A stretch of DNA of 64,000 nt from an uncultured Eubacterium sp. (GCA_910584795.1 CAJUBZ010000010.1:1-64000); one strand, 5' to 3'; counted from the stretch's first letter, positions 42,313 to 50,560 are shown. Notes: generated from the letters alone by a model not told the origin. Made by a program: numbers and translations.

Positions 42313-42380
42313 TGAGGCAGGCGGGATTCGAACCCACTGCGTTTGCTTACTCTTATTCTCCAACAGAAGGCTACTGCCCC
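42313..42380 (-). tRNA. tRNA-like sequence or degenerate tRNA gene
   Basis: Read on the minus strand, GTGGG-TTCGAAT-CCCGC is a perfect T arm. GGGGCAG pairs with CTGCCTC as a seven-base acceptor stem, and TTCT-GTTGG-AGAA resembles a D arm. I find no proper anticodon arm with U33, and CCA is not encoded. A second acceptor partner, GGCAGGC (minus strand of 42390-42396), competes with the first. Most likely a decayed or phage-modified tRNA; the isoacceptor is not assigned. Confidence 0.5.
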
Positions 42381-42396
42381 AAACACTACGCCTGCC

Positions 42397-42700
42397 AAAC
42401 CGTTCTGTCTTTTATCCATTGCATTGTCCCTTTCTGATAGTAAAGAAATAAACTGAATAACAGTTTGTGTAATATAGGTCATGAGAGTAGCAATTTCTAT
42501 TGAGAAGGATGTTGTAAGTACAACCGCTATAAGAGTTATAGCCAATATTAATATAGCAATTATAATAATAACATTAATTATGATAAAAAGAAAGGGGATG
42601 GGGGATGCGAATCTCTAAAAAAGAAGAGCGTGAGCAACGGTGCTGCCCCTTCACGCACAAAAAAAGCGAAATCAAACAGGGTATTAAACCCTAAATCGTT
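42397..42700. other. gene-free stretch before the small terminase
   Basis: No convincing gene. A plus-strand frame at 42481 (45 codons) is hydrophobic but has no ribosome site. The last 100 bases contain a basic short peptide frame and CCCTTCACGC-like sequence; nothing firm can be said. Confidence 0.4.
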
Positions 42701-42722
42701 AAACAGTTAGGAGATGATAAAA

Positions 42723-43268
42723 ATGGCAAAGGACGGAACTGCAAGAGGTGGTCCAAGAGCCGGAAGTGGAAGAAAGTCAAAGGCACTAACAGAAAAGCTG
42801 GAGAATGGGAATCCAGGAGGAAGAAAAATAAAGATTGTGGATTTTAAGGAGACGGCAGACCTTAAAGGAGAGGAAGTTCCCAATCCAAAAGACTACCTTA
42901 GTGCAAAGCAAAAAAATGGTGATGACTTAGGTGCAGATGAAGTGTTTAAGGAAACATGGCTTTGGCTTAAGGAAAGAGGATGTGAAAAGTTAGTAAGCAT
43001 ACAGCTTGTTGAGCAGTATGCGATGTCGGTATCAAGGTGGATACAGTGCGAAAAAGCAATATCAGAGTATGGATTTTTAGCAAAACATCCTACAACAGGA
43101 GCTGCTTGTGCTTCTCCTTATGTGGCAATGGCACAACAGTACATGAAACAGGTAAATTCAGTATGGTATCAAATCTTTCAGGTAGTAAAGGAAAACTGCT
43201 CGGTGGAATTTTCAGGAAGTCCACAGGATGATTTGATGGAAAGGCTTTTGAGAAGCCGGAAAGGATAA
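42723..43268 (+). CDS. terminase small subunit (P27 family)
   Basis: 181 residues. Typical P27-family start, DGTARGGPRAGSGRKSKALT, a Gly/Arg-rich N-terminus that contacts DNA, then a helical body with KETWLWLKERGCEKL and NSVWYQIFQVVKEN and a C-terminal DDLMERLLRSR. It would recognise the packaging site for the large subunit, which lies 8 kb away. TAGGAG is nine bases before ATG 42723; ATG 42714 is too close. Confidence 0.85.
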   Translation: MAKDGTARGGPRAGSGRKSKALTEKLENGNPGGRKIKIVDFKETADLKGEEVPNPKDYLSAKQKNGDDLGADEVFKETWLWLKERGCEKLVSIQLVEQYAMSVSRWIQCEKAISEYGFLAKHPTTGAACASPYVAMAQQYMKQVNSVWYQIFQVVKENCSVEFSGSPQDDLMERLLRSRKG

Positions 43269-43270
43269 AA

Positions 43271-44053
43271 ATGATAGAAAAAGTAAATCCAATGCATCCT
43301 GATAAGGTTGCAGACAGAATAGCAGGAGCGGTAGTCGATTTGGCATACAAAGAAACACCAAATCCTAAAATCGCGGTTGAGGTACTGATAGGACATGGTA
43401 TCTGTCATACAATTATTGAAACAGATACAGAACTTAACAGAAAGGATATTGCACAGGCAATTGCAAGAATCGCGGGTGATGTAACCTGTGACATTTCAAT
43501 TTACCCACAGGATAAACATTTATCTGATAACCAGTCTGAAGGATTTAAGTGTGGTGATAACGGAATATTTAAAGGTGTACCTTTAAGTGCAGAAGAGGAA
43601 GCGTTGTCGAAAATTGCAAGGGATATATTTAAAGAGTATCCTGCGGATGGCAAATATATATTAGACCAGACAAGACTGATTATTTGTCAGAGCAATGCTG
43701 ACAAGAATAGGCTAAAAGAGAATTATCCACAGGCAGAAATAAATCCGCTTGGAGACTGGGGTGGCGGAATTGATGTTGACAGTGGTGCAACAAATAGAAA
43801 ACTAGGATCTGATATGGCTGGAAGCATAACAGGTGGAGGACTTCATGGCAAAGATTTGTCAAAGGCAGATGTGTCTGTAAATATTTATGCATTTCTTAAA
43901 GCCCAAAAGACCGGAGAAACTGTGGAGCTTTGCTGTGCAATAGGTGATGAGTCAGTAGATGGCAGACCTTACAGCGAAATAGTAGAGATTGCAGGAAAAT
44001 ATATAAGTGAACTTGGAGGCTTTGAGAAGTTTGCCGAGTGGGGATTATTTTAG
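43271..44053 (+). CDS. phage S-adenosylmethionine synthetase homologue (MetK-like)
   Basis: 260 residues against about 390 for bacterial MetK. Retained motifs: MHPDKVADRIAGAVVDLAY (ATP/methionine site histidine), SEGFKCGDNG in place of the usual GDQG, and a C-terminal GSITGGGLHGKDLSKADVSV resembling GGGAFSGKDPTKVDRS. The central domain is shortened. It could make SAM locally for the methyltransferases next door. Start two bases after the small terminase. Activity is uncertain because of the missing domain and altered motif. Confidence 0.75.
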   Translation: MIEKVNPMHPDKVADRIAGAVVDLAYKETPNPKIAVEVLIGHGICHTIIETDTELNRKDIAQAIARIAGDVTCDISIYPQDKHLSDNQSEGFKCGDNGIFKGVPLSAEEEALSKIARDIFKEYPADGKYILDQTRLIICQSNADKNRLKENYPQAEINPLGDWGGGIDVDSGATNRKLGSDMAGSITGGGLHGKDLSKADVSVNIYAFLKAQKTGETVELCCAIGDESVDGRPYSEIVEIAGKYISELGGFEKFAEWGLF

Positions 44054-44062
44054 GAGAAGCTT

Positions 44063-45334
44063 ATGGGAAAGACAACAACAGAAATGAAACTAGTTAAAAC
44101 GTCAAAGCTGATACCATATGTTAATAATGCAAGAACCCATTCCCAGGAGCAGGTTAATAAACTTCGTGCTTCCCTTCGTGAGTTTGGTTTTATCAATCCG
44201 GTCATTATTGATAAAGAGTACAACGTGATTGCAGGTCATGGAAGATTAATGGCTGCAAAAGAAGAAGGAATAGAGGAAGTTCCGTGTGTGTTTGTTGATT
44301 ACTTATCAGAAGCACAGAAGAAAGCATATATCCTGGCTGACAACAGATATGCAATGGATGCAGGATGGGATGAAGAAATGTTAAAAGTCGAAATTGAGGC
44401 ATTGGAGGGAATGGACTTTGATGTTTCATTTACAGGATTTGACGAGCAGGAGATAGCAGAACTTTTAGCACCGGATACAGATGATGCAAAAGAAGACGAC
44501 TTTGATGTGGAAGAGGAGCTTGAAAAACCGTGCTTTTCAAAGCCAGGGGATATTTGGCATATAGGAAAACATAAAGTAATCTGTGGGGATTCAACAAAGG
44601 AGGAAACTTACGAAAAACTATTTGAAGATAAGAAGTGTAATCTTGTTTGTACGGATCCGCCATACTTTGTTTCACTTGAAAATGCATCGGGTAGAATTGC
44701 AAACGATGACTTAAGCGATAAGGAAGGGTACGAATTCCTTATGAAAGCATTTACCAATTTTAAATCTGTTATGGCTGTAGATGCATCCATATATGTTTTT
44801 TATGCAACAATGAAAGCAAGAGTATTTTATGATGCGTATGAGGATGCCGGATTTAAAGTTGGGGCAGGTCTTATATGGAAAAAGCCGAGAGCCCCTTTAA
44901 TGAGAACCGACTGGAAGTTTAACATGGAGCCAATCATATGGGGATGGAGAAAAGACGGAAAGCACAAATGGTACGGAGACCAGAAACAAAAGAGCATATT
45001 TGAGTTTGACGGAATAAAAAATTCAAAAGAGGATGGATTCGGTCATCCATCAAGCAAACCCATACCTTTAATTGCATATCTCATTAAACAATGCACACAG
45101 GCTAATGGAATTGTATTTGACGGTTTTCTTGGTTCTGCATCAACACTTATGGCTTGTGAGCAGATGGACAGAGTGTGTTTAGGTATTGAGTTGGAGCCAA
45201 AGTTTGTGGATGTAGCAGTTAAAAGATTTTTGGAATTTAAGAATAATGATGTATCAAATGTGTATGTTATTAGAGATGGTGTAAAGATGATGTATGAGGA
45301 TGTATTGAATGAAATTAATACGTTAGATAATTAA
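44063..45334 (+). CDS. ParB-domain DNA adenine methyltransferase
   Basis: 423 residues. N-terminal ParB/Srx-like domain (about 8-110: KLIPYVNNARTHSQEQVNKL, IAGHGRLMAAKE) fused to an N6-adenine methyltransferase: CTDPPYF (DPPY, catalytic) first and DGFLGSASTLMACEQ (SAM binding) second, the beta-class order. Such fusions are frequent in phages and may protect phage DNA or mark packaging. A ribosome site (TAGGAGAAG) precedes ATG. Confidence 0.9.
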   Translation: MGKTTTEMKLVKTSKLIPYVNNARTHSQEQVNKLRASLREFGFINPVIIDKEYNVIAGHGRLMAAKEEGIEEVPCVFVDYLSEAQKKAYILADNRYAMDAGWDEEMLKVEIEALEGMDFDVSFTGFDEQEIAELLAPDTDDAKEDDFDVEEELEKPCFSKPGDIWHIGKHKVICGDSTKEETYEKLFEDKKCNLVCTDPPYFVSLENASGRIANDDLSDKEGYEFLMKAFTNFKSVMAVDASIYVFYATMKARVFYDAYEDAGFKVGAGLIWKKPRAPLMRTDWKFNMEPIIWGWRKDGKHKWYGDQKQKSIFEFDGIKNSKEDGFGHPSSKPIPLIAYLIKQCTQANGIVFDGFLGSASTLMACEQMDRVCLGIELEPKFVDVAVKRFLEFKNNDVSNVYVIRDGVKMMYEDVLNEINTLDN

Positions 45335-45346
45335 TATGCAAAACGC

Positions 45347-45375
45347 TTGCAGTTTGCTAGCAAGTCGCTTATAAT
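45347..45375 (+). promoter_or_regulatory. promoter with palindromic operator of the RelB/RelE pair
   Basis: TTGCAG, 17-nt spacer, TATAAT (45370-45375). The palindrome TTGCTAGCAA (45354-45363) lies in the spacer, the usual place for an antitoxin-toxin operator. Confidence 0.8.
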
Positions 45376-45401
45376 AAAGAAAAGAAAAAGGAGGCGATGA
45401 T

Positions 45402-45707
45402 ATGGCAAGAACATCTAGCGTATATGCAAGAGTTGAGCCTGAAATAAAAGAACAGGCAGAACAGGTATTAGACAGCTTGGGAATCCCAATGTCAAATGCA
45501 GTGGGTATGTTTTTAAGACAGATTGTATTGCAACGAGGAATACCGTTCGAAATGAAGTTACCAAAAGATACTCCTTTAGTTTATGAAGCATTAACGAAAG
45601 AACAATTTGATGCAGAGATAACAAAAGGTATAAAGTCGGTAAATGAGGGCAAGGTTTATTCGGCAGATGAAATAGAGACAGAGATGTTTCGTGATTTTGG
45701 AGTATGA
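45402..45707 (+). CDS. RelB/DinJ-family antitoxin
   Basis: 101 residues. Ribbon-helix-helix N-terminus (SSVYARVEPEIKEQAEQVLD, SLGIPMSNAVGMFLRQIVLQ), then the toxin-binding region with IPFEMKLPKDTP. It would neutralise the toxin encoded downstream and repress their shared promoter. The toxin gene starts 4 nt before its stop, so they are translationally coupled. GGAGG precedes ATG. Confidence 0.9.
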   Translation: MARTSSVYARVEPEIKEQAEQVLDSLGIPMSNAVGMFLRQIVLQRGIPFEMKLPKDTPLVYEALTKEQFDAEITKGIKSVNEGKVYSADEIETEMFRDFGV

Positions 45708-46021
45708 GTTACAGGATTCAGTATTCAACTGATGCCAGAAAAGATTTGAGAAATATATATGAGTATATAGCATATGAATTACTTGTTCCAAATACGGCAA
45801 AAGAGCAGACAAGACGAATCATGGATGAAGTTAAAGGTCTTGATGAATTTCCAATGAGACATGCTTTATATAAAGATGAACCTTGGCACAGTATGGGATT
45901 GCGATTTCTTCCGGTGGATAATTACATCATATTTTATTTGCCCGATGATGAAAAAGGTATAGTTAGTATTATTCGTATTATGTATGCCGGAAGAGATATC
46001 AGCAAACAATTGAAGAAATAA
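45704..46021 (+). CDS. RelE/ParE-family toxin
   Basis: 105 residues with the RelE/ParE fold: SYRIQYSTDARKDLRNIYEY, then LRFLPVDNYIIFYLPDDEKG, and a C-terminal RIMYAGRDISKQL. The arginine and tyrosine pattern suggests ribosome-dependent mRNA cleavage or gyrase poisoning; family sub-type is not settled. It overlaps the antitoxin gene by 4 nt. Confidence 0.88.
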   Translation: MSYRIQYSTDARKDLRNIYEYIAYELLVPNTAKEQTRRIMDEVKGLDEFPMRHALYKDEPWHSMGLRFLPVDNYIIFYLPDDEKGIVSIIRIMYAGRDISKQLKK

Positions 46022-46024
46022 AGG

Positions 46025-46062
46025 TGAAAGCATCAATCAGAAATGGTTGGTGCTTTTATTAT
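46025..46062 (+). terminator. terminator-like hairpin after the toxin gene
   Basis: AAAGCATCAATC and GGTTGGTGCTTTT pair imperfectly and are followed by ATT. Weak T run. Confidence 0.55.
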
Positions 46063-46083
46063 GCAAATCTGAAGGGAGGCAAA

Positions 46084-47802
46084 ATGGAACAACAGAATAA
46101 AAAAGGATTAACCCTCGGCAGCCTTTTTTCAGGCTCCGGGGGTTTTGAATTAGGTGGAGTTCTTACAGGAATTACTCCTTTGTGGAATTGTGAGATTGAA
46201 CCGTTTCCAAGAAGAGTTACTGCTGTAAGATTTCCTAGTATAAAGCATTACGGTGATATTGCGAAACTTAAAGGAAATGAAATAGATCCGGTAGATATAA
46301 TCACATTTGGAAGTCCTTGTCAGGATATGAGTGTGGCAGGAAAAAGAGATGGTCTTGATGGTAAAAGATCGTCTCTTTTTTATGAGGCAATAAGGATAAT
46401 AAAAGAAATGAGGGAGGAGACAAATGGAAAATATCCAAGATACATTGTCTGGGAAAATGTCCCCGGAGCATTCTCCTCAAACAAAGGGGAAGATTTCAGG
46501 GCAGTCCTTAATGAAATCTGCAAGATTAAAGAAAGACAGGTGTATGTACCTAAACCTGCAAAGTGGGAGAAGGCAGGAAGAATCATGGGAGATGGTTTCA
46601 CAGTTGCCTGGCGGGTGTTCGATGCTCAATTTTGGGGTGTCCCCCAGAGAAGAAATCGAATCTACCTTGTCGCAGATTTTGATGGCTGGAGTGCCGGAAA
46701 AATACTATTTGAGTCAGAAGGCATGTGTTGGGATTCTAAAAAGAGCTGCTATCCGTGGCAAAGAACTGCCACAGGTGTTGGAGAGAGCATTAAAGAAACA
46801 GGCAATGATGGTTTAATGTTTGAAAATCACAGTCAGGATTCGAGGTATAAAGGGCCGCTTGCTGTATCACAAACCATAAGTTCCACGTTTGGAATGGGTG
46901 GAAATAATCAGCCGTTTGTGGTTGAAGAATCGAAATGCTTTGATGTGAGATTTACATCAGAGGGAACAAAAAATATAAGAGCCAATGTATATGAAACTGA
47001 TACGGCACGCACCATTGATACCGGAGGCAACTTTCCGGATTCGAATCAGGGAGGAGTTGCAGTTGTTGAAGGAAACGGCAGCAGACCATCGCATAGAGGT
47101 AACGGGTATAAAGAATCAGAAGTCATGTATACACTTAATGCTACTGAACAACACGCTGTAGCATTTGCAAAAAAGCATGCAACCCTGTCGGCAGTTGATG
47201 GACCAAAAGGGCCGTCAAGCCAGATGCTGAAGAATCCGGAAGAAAACTTTGTGGCAGAGCCTTCCTTTGGAATTGGGAGACCTGCGATGAATCAGGGTTA
47301 TAATGCAAAGTTTAGTTTTCAGATAGAAGAGGAAGTTGAACCTACCATTGTAGCTTCGGGAGCTGGTGGTGTGGCACATCCGGTATTTTCATCATCGAAA
47401 GCATCGTTTTTTACATCGGCAGGAGAAAATGTGGCAAACACACTTGTAGCAACCGATTATAAAGATCCACCGATTATAAATGATGAAAGTAATACGGATT
47501 ATATAGTAAGAAGGCTTACTCCTACGGAGTGTGCGAGGCTGCAGGGATTTCCCGACTGGTGGTGTGAGAAGCTTGAGATAGAAGAACCGACAGATACTGA
47601 TATTGCCTTTTGGAAAAAGGTATTTGAAGAACATGCAAAGGCTCTTGGCAAGAATACAAAGCCAAAGACGGATAATCAGATAAGGAAGTGGTTAAAAGCA
47701 CCCCGTTCAGATTCAGCTGAATATAAAATGTGGGGTAATGGGGTAGCACTTCCAAATGTTGTTTATGTCTTATCGGGAATAGCATATTATTCTGAAAATT
47801 AA
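46084..47802 (+). CDS. Dcm-like DNA cytosine methyltransferase
   Basis: 572 residues. SAM motif LGSLFSGSGGFELGG, catalytic GSPCQDMSVAG, ENV as WENVPGAF, QRRNRIYLVAD, and a long insertion (about 220-460) before the C-terminal RLTPTECARLQGFPDWW. The insertion is rich in GGVAxxE and SxGMGGNNQP strands, probably the target-recognition domain. Different from the LlaJI-like pair. GGGAGG before ATG 46084. Together with the MetK-like and adenine methylase genes it makes up a phage methylation set. Confidence 0.9.
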   Translation: MEQQNKKGLTLGSLFSGSGGFELGGVLTGITPLWNCEIEPFPRRVTAVRFPSIKHYGDIAKLKGNEIDPVDIITFGSPCQDMSVAGKRDGLDGKRSSLFYEAIRIIKEMREETNGKYPRYIVWENVPGAFSSNKGEDFRAVLNEICKIKERQVYVPKPAKWEKAGRIMGDGFTVAWRVFDAQFWGVPQRRNRIYLVADFDGWSAGKILFESEGMCWDSKKSCYPWQRTATGVGESIKETGNDGLMFENHSQDSRYKGPLAVSQTISSTFGMGGNNQPFVVEESKCFDVRFTSEGTKNIRANVYETDTARTIDTGGNFPDSNQGGVAVVEGNGSRPSHRGNGYKESEVMYTLNATEQHAVAFAKKHATLSAVDGPKGPSSQMLKNPEENFVAEPSFGIGRPAMNQGYNAKFSFQIEEEVEPTIVASGAGGVAHPVFSSSKASFFTSAGENVANTLVATDYKDPPIINDESNTDYIVRRLTPTECARLQGFPDWWCEKLEIEEPTDTDIAFWKKVFEEHAKALGKNTKPKTDNQIRKWLKAPRSDSAEYKMWGNGVALPNVVYVLSGIAYYSEN

Positions 47803-47814
47803 TCCACATAATGC

Positions 47815-47843
47815 TTGCTATTTATTTCTTTTAGAGTGATATA
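47815..47843 (+). promoter_or_regulatory. repeated promoter-like element, copy 1
   Basis: TTGCTA (47815-47820), 17 nt, GATATA (47838-47843), with the shared spacer end TTTAGAGT. Two further copies at 48979 and 50793. Confidence 0.75.
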
Positions 47844-47875
47844 TGTACTTACAAAAATTAAAGGAGGGTGCAGAT

Positions 47876-48529
47876 ATGATATTACACTTTAATGTAACAG
47901 GAAAAAAGAGAAAAGAAATGGTAAAAGCTATAGAAGAGGCGACTGGTAAGAAAGCCCGGTATCAGGGAGTACCTACATTTTCTTATAGGATTGGCATTTA
48001 TGAGATCACAAGAGACGGGGCACTTGTTTTTGAAAATGATGATATGAACAATACGGCAGATGTCATAAATGCCTGTGTGGATGTAACAGGAAACACACCG
48101 ATAGAATGGGATGAAATGGAAGATGGATTTCAGCTTATTAATATTTCAATTCCAAAAGAAAAAGTAAATATTGATAATTTAAACAATATTCTGATATCAA
48201 AAGGAAATCTTATTAAAAAGGCTCTTGAAATTGACAGTACCGAGATAGTAGTAAACGACAGTTGTGTGGTGTTTCCCTGGTTTAAGGGAATTTCCGAAGA
48301 AGAATCGGATACATATATAAAATTTGTATCTGCCCTGTGCAAGGCAAGTCGGGAAAGCAAGCGTACACTTAAGAGAGAGCAGGAAATATTAAATGAAAAG
48401 TATGCATTCAGATGTTTCCTTTTAAGGCTTGGTTATATAGGTGATGAATATAAAAAAGACAGAAAAATACTTCTGTCAAGACTTGACGGTTCATCAGCAT
48501 TTAAAAGAAGAAAGGAAGAGAGAGCATGA
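47876..48529 (+). CDS. phage virulence-related family protein
   Basis: 217 residues. Matches a family often annotated as virulence-related in clostridial prophages (FNVTGKKRKEMVKAIEEATG, YQGVPTFSYRIGIYEITRDG); the true function is unknown. An N-terminal beta-alpha repeat is followed by a helical part. The last 37 residues (YAFRCFLLRLGYIGDEYKKD, then LLSRLDGSSAFKRR) match the C-terminus of the amidoligase two genes on. ATG 47876 has GGAGGG; the preceding promoter element is copy 1. Confidence 0.8.
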   Translation: MILHFNVTGKKRKEMVKAIEEATGKKARYQGVPTFSYRIGIYEITRDGALVFENDDMNNTADVINACVDVTGNTPIEWDEMEDGFQLINISIPKEKVNIDNLNNILISKGNLIKKALEIDSTEIVVNDSCVVFPWFKGISEEESDTYIKFVSALCKASRESKRTLKREQEILNEKYAFRCFLLRLGYIGDEYKKDRKILLSRLDGSSAFKRRKEERA

Positions 48530-48918
48530 TTTTTCCAAAGAAAGAAATCGTAGACAGAATTAAAAAAGAATATCCAAAAGGTACAAGGGTAGAACTTGTA
48601 GCAATGGATGATCCGTATAGCAAATTGGAACCAGGGGATAAGGGAACAGTACAATTCGTTGATGATACTGGGACAATTCATGTAAATTGGGATAACCATA
48701 GCTGCCTCGGAGTCGTTTATGGTGAGGATTCATGTAATAAATTGCATACAGTAAAAACCATTTGCTATGGAAAAGAACGTGTCTGGGATAAAAGAGAAGA
48801 TGCAGTAGCATTTTTCCTGAAGGCAATGGCAAGCAGTGAAGGGAGCGAACAGCAAAGATATGTTTTGATTTATAACAAGCTTCTTGAAGGATTAGATGAA
48901 TGCAGTGATGAGGAATAA
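48526..48918 (+). CDS. DUF4314 phage protein
   Basis: 130 residues. The first 75 match DUF4314 (PKGTRVELVAMDDPYSKLEP, GDKGTVQFVDDTGTIHVNWD), an SH3-like small beta barrel. The C-terminus (REDAVAFFLKAMASSEGSEQ) is helical. Starts 4 nt inside the end of the previous gene, so both are co-translated. Function unknown. Confidence 0.8.
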   Translation: MIFPKKEIVDRIKKEYPKGTRVELVAMDDPYSKLEPGDKGTVQFVDDTGTIHVNWDNHSCLGVVYGEDSCNKLHTVKTICYGKERVWDKREDAVAFFLKAMASSEGSEQQRYVLIYNKLLEGLDECSDEE

Positions 48919-48922
48919 CCGT

Positions 48923-48965
48923 AATAATATACACAAAAAATGCAGAAATGATTGTGTATATTATT
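48923..48965 (+). repeat. 14-bp inverted repeat before promoter copy 2
   Basis: AATAATATACACAA (48923-48936) pairs perfectly with TTGTGTATATTATT (48952-48965). A similar hairpin is found at 50738-50778 before promoter copy 3. Confidence 0.8.
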
Positions 48966-48978
48966 GTCTGAAATAAGG

Positions 48979-49007
48979 TTGCTATTATGTGTGTTTAGAG
49001 TGATATA
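48979..49007 (+). promoter_or_regulatory. repeated promoter-like element, copy 2
   Basis: TTGCTA (48979-48984), 17 nt, GATATA (49002-49007); GTGTTTAGAGTGATATATAT shared almost exactly with copy 3. Confidence 0.78.
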
Positions 49008-49048
49008 TATATACTACCGAAAGGAAAACATACAGGGAGGTTCAGAGA

Positions 49049-49990
49049 ATGAACGAGAAAATAACAAACCAGATAAGAGAAATGAAAAAGCAGACAATCG
49101 GAGTTGAGGTTGAAATGAACAACATTACAAGGGAACACGCAGCAAGGGTTGCGGCAGACTTTTTTGAAGGAGGTCGCCATGAATACACAGCAGGAAGAAA
49201 CGGTTACGACACATGGTCAGCATGGGATTTGCAGGGCAGAGAATGGAAGTTTCAAAAGGATGTAAGCATTCGCGGAGCAGAAAGTCAGAAGTGCGAACTT
49301 GTAACACCAATTTTAAAATACGAGGACATTGAAACATTGCAGCAACTTATAAGAGAGTTAAGACATGCCAGAGCAAAAAGCGATGCAACAAGGGGATGTG
49401 GAGTACATATTCACATCGGAGCAAAAGGACACACACCACAGAGCCTGAAAAACCTGGCTAACATTATGGCAAGCCACGAAGAACTGATTGCAAAAGCCCT
49501 AAAACTTGACAGAGAAAGGATGAACAGGTTCTGCAGAACGGTAAACCCAATCTTTTTAGAGCAAGTAAACAAAAAGAAACCTAAAACGATGTCAAATCTT
49601 GCAGACATTTGGTACACAAGCAACGGAGCAAGCTACGGAAGAACACAACATTATAATGACAGCAGATACCATATGCTTAACTTTCATGCAACATTTACGA
49701 AAGGAACAGTTGAGTTCAGGCTTTTCCAATTTGATGCACCTGAGGGTGGAAAACGAAACGGTCTGCATGCCGGACAACTTAAAAGTTATATACAATTTTG
49801 TCTGGCATTAAGTCAGATGGCAAAAGAAGTAAGATTTGCAAGCTCCAAGCCACAGCAAAACGAGAATCCAAAGTATGCAATGAGAACATGGCTTCTTCGA
49901 CTTGGGTTTATCGGGGATGAATTTAAAACAGCGAGAGAAATACTTACAAAGAGACTAGAAGGAGATACGGCATTTAGAATTGCGAGATAA
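49049..49990 (+). CDS. amidoligase (glutamine synthetase-like fold)
   Basis: 313 residues of the Amidoligase_2 family: TIGVEVEMNNIT with metal-binding glutamates, the central GCGVHIHIGAKGH, and TVEFRLFQFDAPEGGKRNGL. Such enzymes are predicted to join amino groups to carboxylates using ATP, making peptide tags or small metabolites. The C-terminal 35 residues (YAMRTWLLRLGFIGDEFKTA, then LTKRLEGDTAFR) match the virulence-related protein. A gamma-glutamylcyclotransferase follows, a combination already noted for these families. Confidence 0.85.
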   Translation: MNEKITNQIREMKKQTIGVEVEMNNITREHAARVAADFFEGGRHEYTAGRNGYDTWSAWDLQGREWKFQKDVSIRGAESQKCELVTPILKYEDIETLQQLIRELRHARAKSDATRGCGVHIHIGAKGHTPQSLKNLANIMASHEELIAKALKLDRERMNRFCRTVNPIFLEQVNKKKPKTMSNLADIWYTSNGASYGRTQHYNDSRYHMLNFHATFTKGTVEFRLFQFDAPEGGKRNGLHAGQLKSYIQFCLALSQMAKEVRFASSKPQQNENPKYAMRTWLLRLGFIGDEFKTAREILTKRLEGDTAFRIAR

Positions 49991-50010
49991 GAAGGAAACA
50001 GCCTTGTATT

Positions 50011-50059
50011 ACCTTACCCGCCACGAGCGGGCTTAAGGTGGTAGAAGGGTATTCCCTTC
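50011..50059 (+). promoter_or_regulatory. two hairpins upstream of the cyclotransferase gene
   Basis: ACCTTACCCGC/GCGGGCTTAAGGT (50011-50039) and GAAGGG-TATT-CCCTTC (50044-50059). The second ends two bases before the ribosome site GGAAAGGAAG, so it could influence translation. Confidence 0.65.
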
Positions 50060-50077
50060 GGAAAGGAAGTATGTGAT

Positions 50078-50560
50078 ATGAAGAAAAGATACTACATAGC
50101 TTATGGAAGTAACCTAAACATTGCACAAATGAGAATAAGGTGTCCAAAAGCCAGAGTTATTGGCACAGCAGTTGTGCCGGATTATGAACTTTTATTTAAG
50201 GGGAGCAAAACAGGTTCGTACCTTACCATTGAACCCAAGAAGGGTTCAAGTGTTCCAGTTGCCGTGTGGGAAACTACAGAGAGTGACGAAGCAGCACTTG
50301 ACAGATATGAGGGATTTCCGACATTTTATTACAAAAAGGAAATGAAACTTCCAATCGCTGGAATTAGGAGCAGAAAGGAAAGAATCAGAAAGACCTATGT
50401 GTACATCATGCATGAGGAAAGACCTGTTGGAATGCCGAGTGCACACTATATTGATACCTGTATGATAGGATATATGACATTTGGATTTGATTTGGAAATC
50501 CTGCATGAAGCACTAGAAAAGAGCAGGAGGAAGTGTGATGAAGAAAGAAGAAATAATTAA
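50078..50560 (+). CDS. gamma-glutamylcyclotransferase-like protein (GGCT/AIG2)
   Basis: 160 residues. The N-terminal YYIAYGSNLNIAQMRIRCP is the substrate-binding YGSNL motif, and the catalytic glutamate is in LDRYEGFPTFY. GGCT-fold enzymes release gamma-linked amino acids as pyroglutamate-type cyclic products. Beside an amidoligase it could remove or trim tags added by that enzyme. This pairing is known from genome surveys; the reaction here is inferred. Confidence 0.85.
   Translation: MKKRYYIAYGSNLNIAQMRIRCPKARVIGTAVVPDYELLFKGSKTGSYLTIEPKKGSSVPVAVWETTESDEAALDRYEGFPTFYYKKEMKLPIAGIRSRKERIRKTYVYIMHEERPVGMPSAHYIDTCMIGYMTFGFDLEILHEALEKSRRKCDEERRNN

Noticed and set aside
42231..42451. Two short plus-strand frames beside the HNH gene
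   Set aside because: They read AGFEPT and GGIRTHC, typical antisense translations of a tRNA T arm, and overlap the HNH gene end.
42309..42545. Minus-strand small membrane protein gene
   Set aside because: The frame runs through the tRNA-like T arm, has no ribosome site at its first start, and its C-terminus (GFESRLPH) is the usual translation of a tRNA 3' end. A shorter frame with GAAAGGG upstream cannot be fully excluded.
43271..44053. Host metK
   Set aside because: Too short, altered motif, and embedded between phage terminase and phage methyltransferase.
48560..48934. Minus-strand frame opposite the DUF4314 gene
   Set aside because: Shadow of a well-supported gene; no ribosome site and low-complexity composition.
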